DNA of 64,000 nucleotides from Lasiosphaeria ovina. Lineage: Eukaryota > Ascomycota > Sordariomycetes > Sordariales > Lasiosphaeriaceae. How positions within the stretch are numbered: position 1 is the stretch's first letter; each line of letters starts with the position of its first letter. Below the pieces are notes generated by a model, which saw only the letters and a list, made by a program, of their open reading frames with translations, was not told where the DNA came from and did no database searches. Shown here piece by piece: positions 34,183 through 45,452 of the stretch. The DNA is taken from assembly GCA_033439765.1 (NCBI GenBank), contig JAULSN010000003.1, positions 2,108,001 to 2,172,000 on the forward strand, read 5' to 3'. The position numbers were made by a program, and so were the translations under genes.

Positions 34183-37045
34183 TTAGTGCTTTTCAAACAC
34201 GGGCAGCTCATACATGTCGTCGGGGTCTGCAGCAGACAACACAAAGCGTCAGAAACCACAAATCTAATGCCTTTGACGAAAAAGGTGGGGGGGAGGAGGG
34301 TGTAAACTCACCTTTGCCATGCTCGGCAATAAACGCCCTGACATCCTCGACCCTGCGCTGGATATCCTCAAGACATGCGCCGAGTCGCTGCTTCACGTCC
34401 AGGTTTCTCTCCCCGCCGGCGCGCAGCGCGCGGGCGGCGACGTCGAACCGGCTGACGCGGTTGACGAGCATCATGTCGAAGGGGGTGGTGGTGGAGCCCT
34501 CCTCGCGGTAGCCCTCGACGGACATGCGGTGGAGGCCCGCACGGCCGAACAGCAGGCCCTGCAGCTCGGTCTGGTAGCCGTGGTAGTTGAACAGAATTGG
34601 GGAGTCGGTTGTGAAGATCTCGGCGAAGCGGTCCGCGCTGAGCGCATGCGGGTGCCGCGACTCGGCGGGCAGAATCATCAGGTCCGTGACGTTGATGACG
34701 CGCACGCGCAGCGCGGGGATGAGACGGCGCAGCAGCTCGGCAGCCTTGACCACTTCAAACGTCACCTCGACGCCGATCCCCACTAGCACCACGTCCGGGT
34801 CCGCGGCGGACGGTGCGTTTGTGTCCGGTGACGAGGCAAAGTGCCAGATGCTGGCGCCGAGCCGGCAGTGCTCTTCGGCTTCCTCAGCCGACAGGTACAC
34901 GGCCGTGGGCTGCTTGGACCCGATGATGAGGTTGGTGTAGTTGCGCGACTGCAGGCAGTGCTGGACGGTGCTGAGGAAGCAGTTGGCGTCGGGCGGGAGG
35001 TAGACCTGCCGTGGGAGTTAGTCGCTTCAAACGCTATCGTTAATGGGGGTGGTGAGAATCTTGAGTACACACCCTCGCTGCCTCGGCCTTGATATTAAGC
35101 ACGGCACCGATAAAGGACGGGTTCTGGTGCGAGAAGCCGTTGTGCTCTTGCCGTGCCCAAGTACTCGTCTCAATGTAGTTGATGGACGCGAGGTCTCCGC
35201 GCCACTTGACCTGCCGGGCGATCTTGACGAACTTGGAATACTGCACCATCATGGTGTGCACGATGCCCAGGAACGACTCGTAGCTCGGGAACAGGGCGGT
35301 GCGGCCGGTGAGTGTGTATCCTTGCATGAAGCCCTGGCAGTCATGCTCCGACAGCACCTCGATGACCCGGCCGCCGTTGGCGCGCGAATACTCGTCCCAC
35401 TGGAAGTTCCGCTGCGTGTGGTCTAGGATGGCGCTGAGCTTGTTGCTCTCCAGCTCGTCGGGAGAAAAAAGTCGGATGCTCGTGGGGTTCTCCTGGAACA
35501 CCTTGTCGAGGTATGTCCCTGTGACCTGCATGCAGCTCTGGTCTGTGCCTTTTTCAACCGTAAAGCCTTTCCAGTCGACCGCCCTGAGACCGGCGTACGG
35601 GTTATAGGTAGCCTTCAGTTGTCCAAGCCTCTTTTCTTTGTTCTGTGGGAGGATGCTAACGATCGAATCCGTAGGTTGACCTTCCTTGATGAGCTCGTCG
35701 ATGCGGTAACTGGACAGCCAACTCTTCAGAGCGCCGAGCTGCGAGTTGTCGCTATTAGCCTTGGGTAGTGGAACTTGGTGAGAGTGAAAGGAGCCTTCGA
35801 TAATCTTGCCGTCGACTTCCTTTGGTCCACCCCACCCCTGCTGTCGTTAGCTTGGCCATTGAGTAAATTCAAGGGTGGTTTCTTACCTTTGGCGTCCGCA
35901 GCACCAGCATCGGCCATCTCGGTTTCACAATTGGATTTCCAGAGCGCGCGGCGTGCTGTATTTTCTTGATTTCAACCAACGCCCACTCCAATGCGCTGCT
36001 CAACTCGTCGTCGATATTGGCCAGGTCCTCGACGATCTTTACCTGGTATCCGTATCCAGTAAACAGGCAGATCAGCTCCTTGTCGTCCATGCAACCGAAA
36101 ATTGTCCGCTCGCTGATCTTGAACCCGTTGACGTGGAGGATGGGGATAACGGCGCCGGACTCGCGGGGATCGAGGAATTTGATCGCATGCCACGCTCTGG
36201 TGTTTGCACGTAACGTCAGTGTCACGCGCAGAAATCAGTCACAGATTCACCTGACTCACGTCGCCGTGGGGCCCGACTCGGCCTCGCCATCTCCAACCAC
36301 GCAGGTCACAACCAGACCGGGATTGTCCATGACAGCTCCGAACGAGACCGCAAGGGCGTATCCCAGCTCACCACCTTCGTGGATGGACCCGGGGGTCTCG
36401 GCGTTGATGTGGCTGCGACATGGTTGTTAGCAGACGAAGCGCGTGGTACTTTGCAACACAACAAGAAGGGTGAGCGACCCTCACCTGGGAAACCCCCCAG
36501 GGACGGAGAACCGGGTGATCAAATTCCGCAGGCCGGCTGTATTGCAGTCGTACTCGCCAGGGTAAAATCTCTCGAGCGAACCCTCGAGCCAGAGCGCCGC
36601 CAAGGCAGCTGGGGCACCGTGGCCCGGCCCAATGACAAAGATCATGTCCAGGTCATGGTTGCGGATGAGCAGACTGAGGTGGGACCAGACAAGGATGAGG
36701 CCCGGGCACGTTCCCCAATGGCCTTGGGGCAGTCAGCTTGGCCCGTTGACGATCGCAGGAGGGGACGAAAAAGAAGACGAGAATATGGGAGGCTGGTGAT
36801 GAATTACCCAACAGACGCGGCTTGACATGGTCGAGCTGCAGTTCGGATTCGAGGAGGACATTGTCGCGCAGGAATATCATGGCGGAGGCGATGTAGCATG
36901 CCGCGCGTTGGAAGCCGCGGAGCAACTCGCGAACATGGTCGGGCAGCGGCTTCCGATCGACCCGGGCGCCAAGCTCGAGAATGCTGTCGGGGAGGTGTGA
37001 CGGCAGCGCCGGCGGATTGGCCACGGGGATTTGCCCGTTGCCCAT
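34183..37045 (-). CDS. xylulose-5-P/fructose-6-P phosphoketolase
   Basis: Seven exons (36808-37045, 36485-36722, 36260-36412, 35887-36196, 35073-35837, 34312-35005, 34183-34226) total 813 codons, the family's normal size, and all six introns keep phase. The enzyme is thiamine-diphosphate dependent and splits xylulose 5-phosphate or fructose 6-phosphate with phosphate to acetyl phosphate plus a sugar phosphate, in the cytosol. Seen: [15 protein letters not shown] and [12 protein letters not shown] at the N-terminus, [61 protein letters not shown] (ThDP/Mg site), [26 protein letters not shown] and [17 protein letters not shown] near the end. The start at 37045 is the first in-frame Met before the conserved region. 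One intron (35838-35886) is only 49 bp. No acetate or phosphotransacetylase gene adjoins it. Confidence 0.95.
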
Positions 37046-37622
37046 TTCGAGGCGTATTTCTGTTTCAAAAATGTCGGGATTATCGAATTGGCACCGTGTG
37101 CCTGTCGGGTCGCAATTGGCTGGTATTAGTCTGCGACGATAATCGGGAGTTTGGTACTTCGGCAGAGTTCAGTAGCGTCTTTCTGTACGGTAGGTAGGAT
37201 GGTTAGGTTTGGTACCTGCGCTCCCATCGTGAACTTTCCCGAAAGGAAAGTATTGGCTTCTGTGGAAGTCGTAGAAGGAGCGTTGACATATCGATGACGT
37301 AGGTGTTTGGGATGCAGAGCCAAGCTTGATTTCCGGCCGGAAAACCAGACCGGGGTTAGGGTTATTGCTACGAATACCTCAGCCAGCAACACCAGTGTCT
37401 TATTTACAAAAAAGTACGGAGTAGTCGAGGAAGTTAACCAAAAGCGGGGCAAACGAGCAGCCTCGATTTTCAACTATAGCAATTAGGTAACTATTCCAAC
37501 ATTTGAGGTCTACGACCAGCACAGTCCCCGGAAAGCAATATCTCAACGCCTAGCTAGGAAGACCAGCTTCACACCTCAAATTCCGAAGGGTCCAGCCCCT
37601 CTAAATAGCTGAGTTTCAGCCC
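37046..37622. other. phosphoketolase promoter region
   Basis: AT-rich intergenic DNA upstream of the phosphoketolase ATG. No element recognised. Confidence 0.5.
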
Positions 37623-38492
37623 CTACCTATTAGGATATCGCCTTGAACCCTGTTGCCTCCCGACTTTTCCTTTCACCGCCCGCGTTGTGAAAAGGGGCAC
37701 CTGGGGCCGGTTAGAACGCTGGCCCAGCGCAGGCGTTGTTGAGGGGTGCAGCGCGAGAGGCGCATTTATCGGGCCCTCGCAGCCGAAAACGCCGTCGGCC
37801 CTGAGAACAAGCGACCCGGGATCAACGCCATTCCCGTGCTGCGACGTGTAAAACATCCAGAACCGCGCGCCGGGCGTAAACGTCGTCCCCGACCTCTGGG
37901 ACAGCACCCGGCCACGGCCGAGCTGGATCATATAGTCTCTAATGGTTTGGACCGTCTCGCGATAGTGTCCGTCGAACCACTGGTACGGGGGCCCGTAGCC
38001 GCATGCAATGATCACGATGGGGGTCGTCGTGAGGTGCTGTGCCAAGCTGTGTAGGTACCCGTCAGTCATCCGTCCGCCCTGGATGTGGCACATGGTCCGT
38101 CTTCCGTTGCTCGTGTCGTATGTAGCGATGGCCGTGCACTCGGACATGCCAGACGTGTAGAGGGTCAAGTAAGGCGCATTGCCGGGGGGGGATACCGGAT
38201 ACATTGAGCCTTGCCCGTATATGTGCATTGGGACCGTTAGGTATTGACCCTGCGGTGGGAGCTGAACTCCGAACTGAGGCGGCCTTTGTAGAGGGTACTG
38301 AGGATGACTCAGTTTGAGGAAGGATTCGGAGAGTGGTCGGGCTGGTGTTTTGTAGCTGATGAGGTGGGCAGCGAACGACACCGACAAGAGCCTAAAGCAC
38401 TGGCGAGACTGTATGTTGAATGGGAGAATGATGGTAACATGGTGCTTCAACGACGTCCAGAAACCGCCAGCACACACGCCTCCTATACCCAA
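37623..38492 (-). CDS. unknown protein with possible Cys/His deamidase-like motif
   Basis: Single open frame of 289 codons, GC-rich in its central part and clearly protein-like from about residue 80. I do not recognise the family. The core reads YLTLYTSGMSECTAIATYD (Cys119) then RRTMCHIQGG (His136) and IVIIACGYGPPYQWFDGHY (Cys164). A Cys after SGxSx and a His 15-20 residues on, each at a strand edge, resembles the layout of CheD- and CNF-fold glutamine deamidases, an inference from pattern only. The first about 45 residues may not be genuine (poor composition), so the real start may be downstream or an upstream exon may be missed. The tail is basic. Confidence 0.5.
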   Translation of the reverse strand: MGIGGVCAGGFWTSLKHHVTIILPFNIQSRQCFRLLSVSFAAHLISYKTPARPLSESFLKLSHPQYPLQRPPQFGVQLPPQGQYLTVPMHIYGQGSMYPVSPPGNAPYLTLYTSGMSECTAIATYDTSNGRRTMCHIQGGRMTDGYLHSLAQHLTTTPIVIIACGYGPPYQWFDGHYRETVQTIRDYMIQLGRGRVLSQRSGTTFTPGARFWMFYTSQHGNGVDPGSLVLRADGVFGCEGPINAPLALHPSTTPALGQRSNRPQVPLFTTRAVKGKVGRQQGSRRYPNR

Positions 38493-39436
38493 ACAGTCGA
38501 TGCATTCCGGGCAGACATCGATCTTATTTCTACCTCAATGGGCAACTGGTCCTATTTGAGACAAGGCTAGCGGAGCCGGAGTAGAAAGAACCCCGGAAAC
38601 CGGGATGGAATTAGCGCCAACCGAGTCTTGAGTCACGGCACAGCACTTGGATATACGATACACACGAGATACACGAGATATGCATACGAGGTTCACGGGA
38701 TACACGAGATTGCTGGTTTCCGATGTGGCCCGAAACAGGCGTGACGGGGTCGTAAGCCTTGCGGCATGGCTTTCTCGCTGCTTACTTACCTTACCACACT
38801 ACGAGTACCAGCAGAACGGGGACAAACTAGATAACACCAAGCCTCAACAGCGACGCCAGACGTTAATATATATTTGTTTAACCCTTTCTTCCATTCACGT
38901 CGATGTATGCTGATGTTCAACCGCGGTACGTGCAGGCAGGTAAGAATGCTGAGCGAGCCTAGGTGCCCATGTGGAACACAACTAACTGCCACACTATCAA
39001 CACGACTTGGAGCGCCTAGGACCAAGCGAGCCGAGGCAAACGCCATCTTCGTCACGAGAGCAACACCAGCAGCCCCGTCACGACCCTGCAGCGTCGGCGT
39101 GAAAGTGCCTCCACACCGCTCATACCGCGCCCTGGCCAGCACCGCAGAGCAACGCACGCAACACCAAGGAGGTGGCAAGTGTCTGGGGGTTGCGCCGCAT
39201 TATGAGTGGCAGCCTGGAGTGCTTTAGTTCTACTTCGTATCCGACAGCAGATCCATACCAAGTTGAGGCTGTCATAGAACAGACTGAAACGACCTAGACA
39301 TTTCAGTTCACAGAAACTCACTTCAGAGTATGGTGAAGAAGGGGGCCTGCATGGCAAGGCGTTGTGGCAAAGAAGCTGAAAATTACTACCAATACACTGT
39401 GGGGAAGAAGACACGGGCAATACTGGCTACATGCCA
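38493..39436. other. intergenic with short direct repeats
   Basis: 38650-38712 holds a small array of (AT)ACACGAGAT-like units (at least three). Otherwise only short frames. The left edge is the 3' flank of the mannanase. Confidence 0.5.
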
Positions 39437-41062
39437 TCAGCCCCGCCAGCCCTGAATCTCGTCCAGAGTCAGGACATAGTCGCTCGAGTAAATCTGCCGG
39501 CGTCAGCATCAGAAATGAGGAGACGAGGGACCTCGAAAGAAAAACTCACCGTCTTGAGCGTGTCCACCGAGTTCCAGTCCGGGCTGTTGATGAAGGTGTC
39601 GCCCCAGACGGCGAACCACAGCCAGTGGGCGCCGTACGCCTGCAGCAGGTCCGGCAGCGGCGCCGCGCCCACCTCGGCGGCCGCAATCATCTTGGAGTCG
39701 CGGCCCAGGTCGATGAGCTGGTTGTACTGCGTCGACATAGGCTGTGGTTGGGTACATATCAGTGTCTACCCCTTTTACTCTACCCACCCAAGACTTGACT
39801 CACCCCGTTGCCCTGGGCATATACGTCGGCGCTGACAATGTCAACAGTAGCGTCGCCGGGGTACCATTCGGGCGCGACCGAGTTCCACACCCACAGCAAG
39901 TTATCAAGACCATGGAAGACGGTCAGGCGCTCGTAGAGCAGAGCATACAGCTGCTTGGCCGCCTCAGGCCCCTTTGCTCCCCACCAGAACCAGCCGCCCT
40001 CGGCCTCGTGCAGCGGGCGCCAGAGCACGGGCACGCCGGCGGCCTGCAACCTCTTCAGCTGGACGGCGATGGCGTCGACGTCACGCAGCAGCAGCGTGTA
40101 GTTTGCGCCGGTGACGTCGGCCAGCGCCGCGGCCACGTCGAAGTCGGTGGCGCGCGTGTAGAAGCCCGACCACCACTTGTTCTCTTCCGTGTCGTACAGC
40201 CCGGCCGGCGCGTTCCAGTGCCACAGCACCGACACGATGCCGCCACGCGCGGCGTGCGCCAGCGCGTCCTCGACCGCCGTCCCCACCGTCCCTCTTTCCA
40301 CACGCGACGGCGAGTAGTCGATCAGGTCGACCGACACCAGCGCTGGCGCGCGCCCCCCCGTCTGCGCCGCCACCCAGTCCGCCCACGCGAGGTCCTGCTG
40401 GCCCGCGAGGATCTTCTTCCCATAAATAAACCGCAGGTAGCGGTACAGTGCGGCCGCGCCGGCGCTCGGCGCGGGGTTGACGGGCGCCGCAACGACGCCG
40501 GGGTGCGCTGCGCCGCGTACCGTGGCCGGCGACAGCGTGATACTGTCGATCAGGTACCAGCCCCAGTTGCTGACGACGTCAATGGTGTTGGTGCCTGTGG
40601 TGAGCAGCACCTGGCCGGCGGCGACGGCGGCGAACGCGGTCCCCGCGGCGAGGAAGACTTCGCTGCTGGCCCCGCCGTTGAGCACCACCGTGGTCCGCTT
40701 GTCGCCATACACGGCGGCGGCCCGGATGCTGAGGTCAAATAGCGCCACGCTGCTGCTGTTGACGTGGAACGTGATCTTGTCGCCGCTCGCGTCGAAGCCC
40801 GTCACGTAGCCCTCGCCTGGAGGGTTGTATGCACGCGTCAGTCCGACGCCGCGGTTCACGGAAAAGAAGGAAGATAGGAGAGAAACGCACCCGTGTACCC
40901 CGCCTGCGCCGTGTCGACGCTGGTGCCCGTCAGCACGGCGTCCTCGGCCTCGTACGTGCCCGCCTGCGGCACCGTGAGGGACCGCGCGCTCGCGCCCAGG
41001 GCGGCTGTCCCGAGGGCAAGGATCGCTCCGCGCAGGAAAATGGACACAAATAGCCGAGCCAT
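39437..41062 (-). CDS. secreted CBM35-GH26 endo-beta-1,4-mannanase
   Basis: Four exons (40891-41062, 39804-40816, 39550-39741, 39437-39493), introns 40817-40890, 39742-39803 and 39494-39549, give 477 residues. The enzyme cuts internal beta-1,4-mannosyl bonds of mannan outside the cell. A signal peptide (residues 1 to about 26) leads into a CBM35 module (about 35-155: GTYEAEDAVL, GEGYVTGFD, NWGWYLIDSITL) and, after a Pro/Ala linker, the GH26 barrel (about 178-477: KILAGQQDLAWADW, VLWHWNAPAGLYD). Predicted acid/base is Glu328 in WRPLHEAEGGWFWWG and the nucleophile Glu418 in MIAAAEVGAAP. The order CBM35 then GH26 matches the Podospora anserina Man26A type. A broken sugar transporter lies immediately upstream on the same strand. 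Confidence 0.94.
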
Positions 41063-41574
41063 TGCGATGCTGTTTGCTTGTGTTTGGCACCTACTGACCT
41101 ACTCGAGCATGGCGACACGATGTTGATTATGGAGAGCAGGGCGTCTTTAAGTAGTCCGTGGTGACACAGCACGCGGGAAATTTCCAGGTGCCATGGCCGG
41201 TACAGCGCGCCGACGGGAGCAGCCCGCCCGACGTGAGGAGTGATGTGGGTGTTGCAATTACGGCGGAGGGCGAGGGTCCGGCGCGGCGGGTCGGTAACCA
41301 CATTGCCTTCGCTTGTGCGTTGCATTGGCATGCACCGCGCCCTCTCGCCCTGGATTTCATAGTAAGCGGGTTCTTTCTGCAGATGTGGTTGGTTGAATTT
41401 ACAAGGGACTTTTAATCGGAAGTTGCAAGGAACAAGACGTCACATGCACTTGACACTGAAAGCTGACAGAGAGAGGTTGTATCCCATTATTAACCCTGAA
41501 AAACAGCTATCTACCACAACCAAGAGGGCAATTTCGACTCGTCGCATACATCAACACAGGCAGACCAAGCGAAA
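41063..41574. other. mannanase promoter / transporter 3' flank
   Basis: Intergenic DNA between two minus-strand genes. Nothing further recognised. Confidence 0.5.
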
Positions 41575-43428
41575 CTACGCGGCATCCTCGACCAGGTCTA
41601 GAGACCGTGTCTTGGCATCCAGCTTGGCCTCGTAGGCGTCCGGGTGGGCAAATTCTGGTTTCGAGTATAACCAATTAGCCATTTGCACAGCACAGTGAAA
41701 TGGGTTACACAAGACTTACGGTCGACTTTGGTGTACTTGAACTTGCGGGCCGGGACGCGGTTGTCGAAGAGCAGGTCGATCTCGCCAAAGGTTCGGCCCT
41801 TGGTCTCGGGCAGGCGGAACCAGCACCAGATGTTGCACAGCAAGTTGATGCCGGCGTAGAAGAGGCCGGCCTTAGCGCCCCAATTCCATCCTTCACCGAG
41901 CTGTCAGCAACTAGGTACAGAAGACTGTTGACGAACAGAAGAAACTCACCGAGTGGAGAAATCATGCGCGGCGTGATGGAGTTGGTGACGAGGCCCATCA
42001 GGTTGTACATAAAGCGGCCAATGACGATAGTCTTGTAGCGCAGGCGGCCGGACAGCGTCTCGGCGACGATGGGGTAGCAGACGGGGCCGACGGTGATCAT
42101 GTTGACGAGGGTCGAGATGACGAGTAGCACGCCAACGGCCATCTGCGCCGACTCGCCGCTGGCAAAGCCCAGCCCGCCGATGGCGATCAAACAGAAAAAC
42201 AAGACGGCCAGCCCGCTCATGTAGATGGTGGCGCGCCCCACGTGCGGGAACAGGAACCAGCAGATGATGCCACCGACGATGTAACCGACGATGTAGCACG
42301 CCGACAGCGAGATGTTGACGTCGAACGCCTACAGCTCGCTGAAGCCCGCCGCTTGCAGGAACACCACCGAGTACCCGAGGATGGCGTTGCCGCACAGGAT
42401 CTTCGCTGCCCACACCACGCATTTCTGCCCCACGCAGGCGGTTAGCAAGTCCGTCACTCTGGAATATGTAGGTATGCATGAGTAACAAAGGAAAGGAACT
42501 TACAATCTCCGTGCGCCGCAGATTCGTGCCGCGGAAGCACTCCCAAAAATTCGCACTCTCCGTCTCAGGGAGCTCGAGCACGGTCGTGTGGCGGATATAC
42601 GCTAGGGCGGCATCGACCTCGCGGTCGCGGTCGTCCGAGTCGGGAAGCAGGCGACACAGGGCAGCGCGCGCCTCGTCGAGCCTGTCGCGCCAGACCGAAT
42701 TCCACGGCGACTCGGGCGCAAAATACGCCGCCACAAACAGCGCGACAGGCCACACCCACTGTAGCATGAACGGTAGCTTATATCCGAGATGGCCGTCGAT
42801 GCTCGCAACGGCGCGCACGACGCCCGACGACGGCAGGATGTCCGCGCGCCAGCACATGCACACGTACGACGTGACGTAGGGGCGCAGGACGGTCGGCACG
42901 ATGTCGCACGCGTAGGTCGACGGAGAGCGTCTGGAACACGCCCCACGAGATGCCGCACATGGCCTCGCCGAAGGCGAACACGGGCTGCGAGGGCGCGAAG
43001 ACGGGGATGAAGATGGCCGCCATCATCCACGCCATGAAGAACACCATAGTCACGCGCGACCCGAACCGGTCCTGCGCCCACCCGTTGATGGCCAGCCCGG
43101 CGAGCCGGCCCACGAGCGCCGAGTTGGAGATGCCCGTCTGCCACTCGGGCGTGATCAGCATGCTGTCGGTGGATGCGTCGTACGCGCCGAAGTGCTCCTT
43201 GAAATGTGTTTGGCCGTAGAAGGAGGTGGTCTGAGGACATGCGAATGTGTCAGTTCAGGGGGTGCCGGTACTGGTTATGGTGATGAGGTAGGGAGGGGAC
43301 AGACCATGACCACGTCGTAGCCCTCCATGATCAGGCTCCGCCTTGTCGCTCTCTTGGGCATGGTGGATGATGTCGACCGTGGCCGGGCTGGTCAGGTCAA
43401 AGTTGCCGAGCTCGCGCTCCGTGGGCAT
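41575..43428 (-). pseudogene. MFS sugar (alpha-glucoside-type) transporter, broken
   Basis: The minus strand reads a 12-TM sugar transporter: MPTERELGNFDLTSP, LIMEGYDVVM, WQTGISNSALVGRLAG, FGEAMCGISWGVFQTLS, LRPYVTSYVCMCW, PESPWNSVWRDRLDEAR, LGYSVVFLQAAGFSEL, PVCYPIVAETLSGRLRYKT, ending FAHPDAYEAKLDAKTRSLD. Three lesions are seen: a frame break and apparent loss of some tens of codons near 43330-43350, a one-base insertion near 42921, and TAG at 42329-42331 at a Gln site. Introns otherwise have good borders (for example 41885-41948). The family takes up maltose, oligosaccharides or hexoses by proton symport, so its loss beside the mannanase suggests a decayed uptake partner. A sequencing error could explain one lesion but hardly all three. 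Confidence 0.82.
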
Positions 43429-43691
43429 TGGTGGGAGTGACCGGGTGGCGTTGGAGGATGAGAGGGAGCTCGTGCTCGTGCCATATCATTTCAGGGCGAA
43501 TCGGAAGGAGAATAGGAGGCATATGCGTGTTGGGTTGTGTAGGGCGTGATGTAGCTGGTAATGCAATGGGGGGTTGGAAATGTAAACATTCCCTGATTGC
43601 ACGTAATGGGAATTGCTAAATAGATGGGAATTTGATCACATATAAGACAAGGAAATGACACGATGACGAATCCAGCGCAGTAATCGAAGTA

Positions 43692-44621
43692 CTAACACAT
43701 CTCCTTGCCCTCCGCCCCGTCGTCGCCAAAGTGAAACATGCGCAGGATGGCCGCAGCGACCACATCCCCATCATGTTCGAGATGCGCTGTCTCAGCAGCA
43801 CGATCGGCATGAGCACGATCCGTAATGCCACCACTCTCAACACGCATGGCGATCTGCCGGCCGACCATGGCGCGGTCGAAGGCGAGGTGGGCCTGCGTGG
43901 TGAACAGGCGGTTGGCCACGTATAGGCCCTGGACGGGCGTGTGGGCGCTGCAGCCCCAGACTTGGACGTCGCCCTCACACAACTCGTTATGCGGTGGCGC
44001 CGCGGCCACCTGGTCCTGGTGCATCTGGTGCAGGTAGACGTGGGCGGCGTCGCCGGTGCGGAACAGGCGCTGCCCGACGGGGGACAGCGCGATCGCGCAG
44101 TGGCCCAGCTCCCAGTCGCGCGACGGTGAGGTGCGGATCTCGGCCCCCAGCAGCCGCGCCAGCAGCTGGTGGCCGAAACACACGCCGATGAAGACGAGGT
44201 CCGACGGCCGCCGCGTCCACAGCTCTGTGCGCAAACCATGATCAACAACAGATCAGTGGTACACGCAGTTAACTCGGGGCAACACACCGCGCAACAACCC
44301 CAACAACTCCCTAATCCACGGCTCGTCACCGTCCGCACTCGCCCGGCTACCAGTAACAAGCACGCCGTCAAACCCGTCAAACTCGGCAACGGCAGGCATG
44401 CGGCCGCCGCGGTCGCCGACCACGTACACCTGGTCCGTCTCGATTCCCAGCGGCGGGTCGTGCGCGGCACCCGTCTGCGCAAAGTGCTGGTGCAGGATTT
44501 GGCCGAACGAGCCCCGCTCGTCCTGCGTGGCCGGGTGCGGCTCGTCCGTCTCGAGGACCATGAGCCGCACGACTGGCGCGTTGGGCGCGGGTTTCGATTC
44601 TTGGTCTATGTCTTTCGGCAT
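43692..44621 (-). CDS. class I glutamine amidotransferase-like protein, HPE motif lost
   Basis: Two exons (44288-44621, 43692-44224), intron 44225-44287, give 288 residues, the size of stand-alone fungal GATase1 proteins of the YLR126C/SPAC13C5.04 type. Seen: RLMVLETDEPHP at the N-terminus, FDGVLVTGSRASADGDEPWI, the nucleophile elbow FIGVCFGHQLLARLLGAE (Cys127), and the MHQDQV segment. The final motif, normally QGHPEF and supplying His and Glu of the triad, reads QAHLAF (His224, Leu225, Ala226), so the triad acid is missing and activity is doubtful. The frame and splice sites are intact. Upstream it faces the seven-TM gene across an 831-bp shared promoter region. Confidence 0.85.
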
Positions 44622-45452
44622 CGTTCTTGTTTCTCGGTGTGGGAAAGTGCTGTACCTAAGCAGGGTTGGAGGGGAGAGTTTCCGAGTGGTGGGCGGGTGG
44701 CTTGCGTGCGAGGCAACTGGTTCTAGTAAGTAAGGTGGTGACGTCGCCGTCCGCCCAATTCTCCACTTGGGGACTCAAAACCGGTGTTGTTGGATACGGC
44801 GCCAAGTGTCTTGTCCTAGTCTGGCGCGGCGCGCGTGTTTTGCTGGGCAAAGACCTATTGGGTACCGTTGTGAGATGCCTGCCTAGCTTCTCCGCTGCCT
44901 CTCTACCCGTATGTGTAACCAGGTAAACAAAGAGAGCCAAAATAGGGGTTGCCCGGCTTGCTGTTTACACCCCGAAAGTATAAACCGCTCCCGACTTTCC
45001 GAGACTGTTTCACGGGCCATGCAGCCCGTCTCCCCGCAATAACGTGTTGGGAGACATGACTCTTGATGTCTCAGTCTCTGACACGCGCTGCAGCTGCAGC
45101 TCTGGTATTCGTTTGTCCAAGTTCGTCTTTGTAGCCTCCGGCAGACTTGAAAGTCTCAGTCTCTGGAGAAAACCACCAGGCAGCATTGGTTTCGACGAGA
45201 TAGCAAGTCAAGCCAAAGCTCGGGAGCGGGTGATGGGAAATGTTTTTGCCCGCAAGTCTTTGATGCCATGCAGAGCCCCGGTGGAAAGCTCGTGTTGCGT
45301 CCCTTGAAGATATAAAGGAACAACATAAGCCGCTCCTCCACTTCTTTCCCTCCGCCTCACCAGTGCGTGCATCTTTCTCACCTGCACCGCCCTGCCCCGA
45401 GCCGAGCCCTTTCTTTACCCACCACACTTTGTCCTCTTTTGTCTTCGCAACA
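44622..45452. promoter_or_regulatory. divergent promoter region
   Basis: Lies between the ATGs of the amidotransferase-like gene (minus) and the seven-TM gene (plus). A CT-rich leader (45330-45450) directly precedes the latter. No specific site recognised. Confidence 0.5.
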
